From: JASFYU01 sp045046905
GTDB lineage: Bacteria > Bacteroidota > Bacteroidia > Flavobacteriales > Flavobacteriaceae
Reading direction: 5' to 3'
Assembly (NCBI GenBank): GCA_045046905.1
Contig: JASFYU010000018.1
Coordinates: 1 to 8,799 of the forward strand
Length of the DNA stretch: 8,799 nt
Part shown: positions 7,176 to 8,799 of the stretch, in pieces
Position numbering within the stretch: position 1 is the stretch's first letter
Layout: every line of letters begins with the position of its first letter
Position numbers and translations under genes: made by a program
Notes under the pieces: model-generated
Databases searched by the model: none
Seen by the model: only the letters and a program-made list of their open reading frames with translations
Told to the model about the DNA's origin: nothing

Positions 7176-7203
7176 AAAAAGTAGGCTACCTCGAGGCAAG
7201 CCC
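7174..7203 (-). terminator. Likely terminator after the DUF6132 gene
   Basis: Read on the minus strand, GGCT-TG-CC-TCGA-GG-T-AGCC (7184-7202) folds into an imperfect hairpin around the palindrome CCTCGAGG. It is followed by TAC and seven Ts (7174-7180). It lies about 70 bases past the DUF6132 stop and would separate the rhodanese-to-DUF6132 unit from the pump operon. The stem has an internal asymmetry, so termination may be partial. Confidence 0.5.
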
Positions 7204-7270
7204 AATGTAATAAGTTAAAGAAACAAATTATAACAAATGTAATCTTTGTAAAAGACTGTTTTGAAGACGT

Positions 7271-7465
7271 TCAGGTTCTTTCTGATTTTACGAACATATT
7301 GAACAGCAAACCGCCCATAAGACTCCCATAAAGTGTGCTATTCAAGGGTTTGGAGGTAATTGCACAGCTACCGCTCACACAGCCAATCTCGGCGTAGTAG
7401 AGATAACCAGCAAGTGCTCCGACCAAGACTCCTATTATGGTGATTATCGTTGTTTTTTTAGTCAT
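7271..7465 (-). CDS. DUF6132 small membrane protein
   Basis: This 64-residue protein fits DUF6132, a family found mainly in Bacteroidota. It has a basic start (MTKKT), a first hydrophobic helix (about 6-24), the hallmark central motif GCVSGSCAITSKP (28-40) with Cys29 and Cys34, then YGSLMGGLLFNMF as a second helix (46-59). The Cys-x4-Cys pair sits at the membrane surface between the helices and could be redox-active or bind metal; this is inference, since I know of no established biochemical function. The ATG at 7465 lies 48 bases after the haem lipoprotein gene. Related small membrane proteins often sit near rhodanese and DUF2892 genes, as here. Confidence 0.88.
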   Translation of the reverse strand: MTKKTTIITIIGVLVGALAGYLYYAEIGCVSGSCAITSKPLNSTLYGSLMGGLLFNMFVKSERT

Positions 7466-7513
7466 TCTTTTTGGTTTCTTTATAAGAACATTCTTAAATC
7501 TTCGAATACGGAA

Positions 7514-8146
7514 CTAAAATTCTGTAATATCTTCCTTAAAATGAATACTCCAAATACCTCTAACTTCATTCATGTCGTAACCAATAGCCTTGTCTGATGG
7601 GTATAAATCTTTAAGTGCCTTTAAGGTAGCTGGCTCAATCTGTTCGTTCGGTTTTCCATGACATTGTAAACACATGGCATTGGTGATGATTGGGGCATAA
7701 AAGGCAACTTCACCCTTGTTCCTTTTGACTATGGGCTGTGCCATATCACCTGCTTCCATTATTTTTTTAAAGCTGGAAATATAGTCCAATTCGTCTTCTT
7801 TTGCCTGATTATCAGGGTTTCTTGGTTTGTCTGAAACTCTTTTTATTACAGCCTTTTTCAAAACCGCCATACTATCTGTCAGTTTTAGGGCATTAATAGT
7901 ACAGAAACCAATGGCACCAACGGTACCTTTTTCTTGAATGGCCTTCATTAGATTTTTACCCAACTGGGCCTTGGTTGCCAAAGCATAGCCAAGTCCTATA
8001 GCTGCGAAGTTCTTTTGGGTTTCCATTTCTCTACCCTCGACCAACTCATTTTCCGAGCTTGTTTCTACAGATTTATGGTCTGATTTCTTATCAGTTTTAC
8101 AGCTCCCCAATACAAAAATCAATAGGAATACAATACAATATCTCAT
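7514..8146 (-). CDS. DUF3365 (Tll0287-like) c-type haem lipoprotein
   Basis: The 210-residue protein starts with a lipoprotein signal whose lipobox LGSC puts the acylated Cys at 16. A charged Lys/Ser/Glu-rich linker (17-45) follows, then a DUF3365 domain. Residues 159-163 (CLQCH) form the CxxCH site for covalent c-type haem, preceded by the family's PIITNAMC pattern and followed by KAIGYDMNEVRGIWSIHF. The domain in Tll0287 adopts a PAS-like fold with, as I recall, His/Cys haem ligation; Cys82 in GAIGFCTINA is at a place where a Cys ligand could lie. It is expected to be tethered in the periplasm as a redox or gas/sulfur sensor or electron carrier. The ATG at 8146 is 52 bases after the HMA gene. 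The haem motif is seen; the role is inferred. Confidence 0.92.
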   Translation of the reverse strand: MRYCIVFLLIFVLGSCKTDKKSDHKSVETSSENELVEGREMETQKNFAAIGLGYALATKAQLGKNLMKAIQEKGTVGAIGFCTINALKLTDSMAVLKKAVIKRVSDKPRNPDNQAKEDELDYISSFKKIMEAGDMAQPIVKRNKGEVAFYAPIITNAMCLQCHGKPNEQIEPATLKALKDLYPSDKAIGYDMNEVRGIWSIHFKEDITEF

Positions 8147-8198
8147 CTGTTTATTTTTAGTTGTTTGTCAATTTTGAGGTGAACTGGTTTAAACGGCT

Positions 8199-8468
8199 TC
8201 ATTTAATCATTTTACCTGTGGCACAGCTGACAAAAGATTTTGCCTTTGTAGCAAGGGTATTTGCATCCTCGATTGACGGGTATCCCAAATGCTTCAATGT
8301 ATCAATTGCAGTAATGGCATCTGTTTCCTCGTGGCACTCAAAAAAAACCTCAGCCGTATCTACAACTACCTCAACACTTGATATATTGGGGAGTTTACTT
8401 AATTTAGTGCTTATGGTCTTGGCGCAACCCCCACATTTTAAATTTTGTACTATTATCGATGTTTTCAT
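8199..8468 (-). CDS. Heavy-metal-associated (HMA) domain protein
   Basis: This 89-residue soluble protein has an HMA ferredoxin-like fold. NLKCGGCAKTI (9-19) is the metal-binding loop with Cys12 and Cys15, equivalent to the GMxCxxC loop of CopZ and ATPase N-domains but lacking its Met. The pattern SSVEVVVDTAEVFFE (30-44) gives strands 2-3, and TLKHLGYP (57-64) is the conserved late helix-loop. A 25-residue tail follows, with KAKSFVSCATGKM carrying a further Cys (82); Cys45 is also present. No signal peptide is seen, so it is cytoplasmic and may carry Cu(I) or another soft metal. The extra Cys pair is unusual for a simple chaperone. The ATG at 8468 follows an A-rich leader, 85 bases after the rhodanese stop. 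Confidence 0.9.
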   Translation of the reverse strand: MKTSIIVQNLKCGGCAKTISTKLSKLPNISSVEVVVDTAEVFFECHEETDAITAIDTLKHLGYPSIEDANTLATKAKSFVSCATGKMIK

Positions 8469-8553
8469 TTGTATTTATATTTTACTTATCACCCTTTAAA
8501 TTTCTTTAATCAAAAAAGCTACTACTTAAAGGCAGACCTAACTGCCCGGCTGC

Positions 8554-8778
8554 CTAAAAGCTATTCCATCTCATATACCCACCTTTCAAATCATATATCT
8601 TCGAAAAACCCATCTCAACTAATCTAAAAGCTGATTTTCGACTTCTGGCACCTGAACGACAATACAGGTATACCGGTTTCTCCTTATCCATTTTTTTAAA
8701 GGATTTCTCAAAATTTATCTTTTGGAAAAAATCAATATTTACCGCATTTTTAATATGTAAGCTACTGATTTTGTACAT
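8554..8778 (-). CDS. Short rhodanese-like protein, N-terminus missing or partial
   Basis: The frame encodes the C-terminal two-thirds of a single-domain rhodanese. HIKNAVNID (8-16) matches the conserved strand after the first helix, KPVYLYCRSGARS (34-46) is the catalytic loop with the sulfur-carrying Cys40, and MGFSKIYDLKGGYMRW (56-71) is the usual C-terminal pattern. The reaction is transfer of sulfane sulfur via a Cys persulfide. The first strand and the DVR(T/S)xxE motif expected before HIKNA are absent. From the ATG at 8778 the protein has only 74 residues, against about 100 usual. The frame stays open to the window edge, but the seven extra codons (LQSLFIF) do not supply the missing motif. 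It may be a truncated gene, a divergent variant, or one starting outside the window. It is the first visible gene of the right-hand unit. Confidence 0.78.
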   Translation of the reverse strand: MYKISSLHIKNAVNIDFFQKINFEKSFKKMDKEKPVYLYCRSGARSRKSAFRLVEMGFSKIYDLKGGYMRWNSF

Positions 8779-8799
8779 AAAAATAAAAAGGGATTGGAG

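Larger units (their letters stand above)
6963..7270 (-). other. Gene-free leader of the pump operon with several dyads
   Basis: There is no credible gene. The only long open frame on the minus strand starts with TTG and resembles no family I can name. In transcription order the region contains the likely terminator of the upstream unit (7174-7203), a 10-base palindrome TTGTATACAA (7166-7175), a tetraloop-type hairpin AGGCG-AAAA-CGCCT (7096-7109), a dyad GTAAC-AAAG-GTTAC (7068-7081), and a dyad CGACC-AA-GGTCG (6986-6997). GGGCTTGC occurs twice on the minus strand (plus positions 7196-7203 and 7013-7020), 183 bases apart, almost bracketing the segment. These may be operators for a regulator encoded elsewhere or parts of an intergenic repeat. 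Confidence 0.5.

Noticed and set aside
7020..7205. Minus-strand open frame of 61 codons in the pump leader
   Set aside because: It starts with TTG, begins inside the likely terminator hairpin, has no recognisable domain, and the region is better explained as a regulatory or repeat sequence.
7234..7241. Minus-strand TACATTTG, a perfect match to the Bacteroidota -7 box
   Set aside because: No TTTG lies 19 bases upstream, and the transcript would run almost at once into the hairpin at 7174-7203.
8530..8555. Hairpin AGGCAG/CTGCCT overlapping the rhodanese stop codon
   Set aside because: The 6-bp stem is weak, an alternative pairing competes for the same arm, and the T-run starts about 10 bases too far away for a convincing terminator.
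1..8799. CRISPR arrays, tRNA or rRNA genes, transposases, integrases
   Set aside because: None was seen: there are no regularly spaced repeats, tRNA-like folds or recombinase motifs in any supported frame.

Overview
The window looks like a chromosome segment from a Bacteroidota bacterium, most likely family Flavobacteriaceae. It is AT-rich, and most start codons follow A-rich leaders rather than Shine-Dalgarno sites. The protein families are typical of that group: a DUF3365 haem lipoprotein, a DUF6132 mini-membrane protein, and an RND trio whose adaptor is a lipoprotein. The intergenic sequence includes purine-rich filler and a structured element that resembles a known flavobacterial repeat. 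No species call is possible from the sequence alone.

All nine supported genes lie on the minus strand, so transcription runs from the right edge to the left. The right-hand block (8778 to 7271) encodes a short rhodanese-like protein, a heavy-metal-associated (HMA) domain protein, a DUF3365 c-type haem lipoprotein and a DUF6132 membrane protein. It appears to end at a hairpin with a T-run at 7174-7203. A 308-base gene-free region (6963-7270) follows. It carries that terminator, several dyads and a weak promoter candidate. The left-hand block (6962 to 352) encodes a TolC-like outer-membrane protein, a periplasmic adaptor lipoprotein, an RND permease, a PII-like small protein and a DUF2892 (YgaP-type) membrane protein. 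The adaptor and permease are separated by 256 bases holding a GC-rich structured element. The permease and PII-like gene are separated by a purine-rich degenerate repeat. The leftmost 351 bases contain no gene that I can support. They end in a perfect 15-bp hairpin oriented as a minus-strand terminator.

Together the genes form a tripartite efflux pump (outer membrane, periplasm, inner membrane) surrounded by small thiol-, metal- or haem-binding accessory proteins and a PII-like protein that may modulate the pump. The substrate is not evident. The permease has the paired-Asp proton-relay signature of drug/organic-type RND pumps rather than the usual heavy-metal (CzcA/CusA) signature, while the neighbours point to sulfur or soft-metal chemistry. 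Each gene family is known. The coherent cluster, the PII-like partner and the RNA-like element inside the pump operon are the parts most worth following up.
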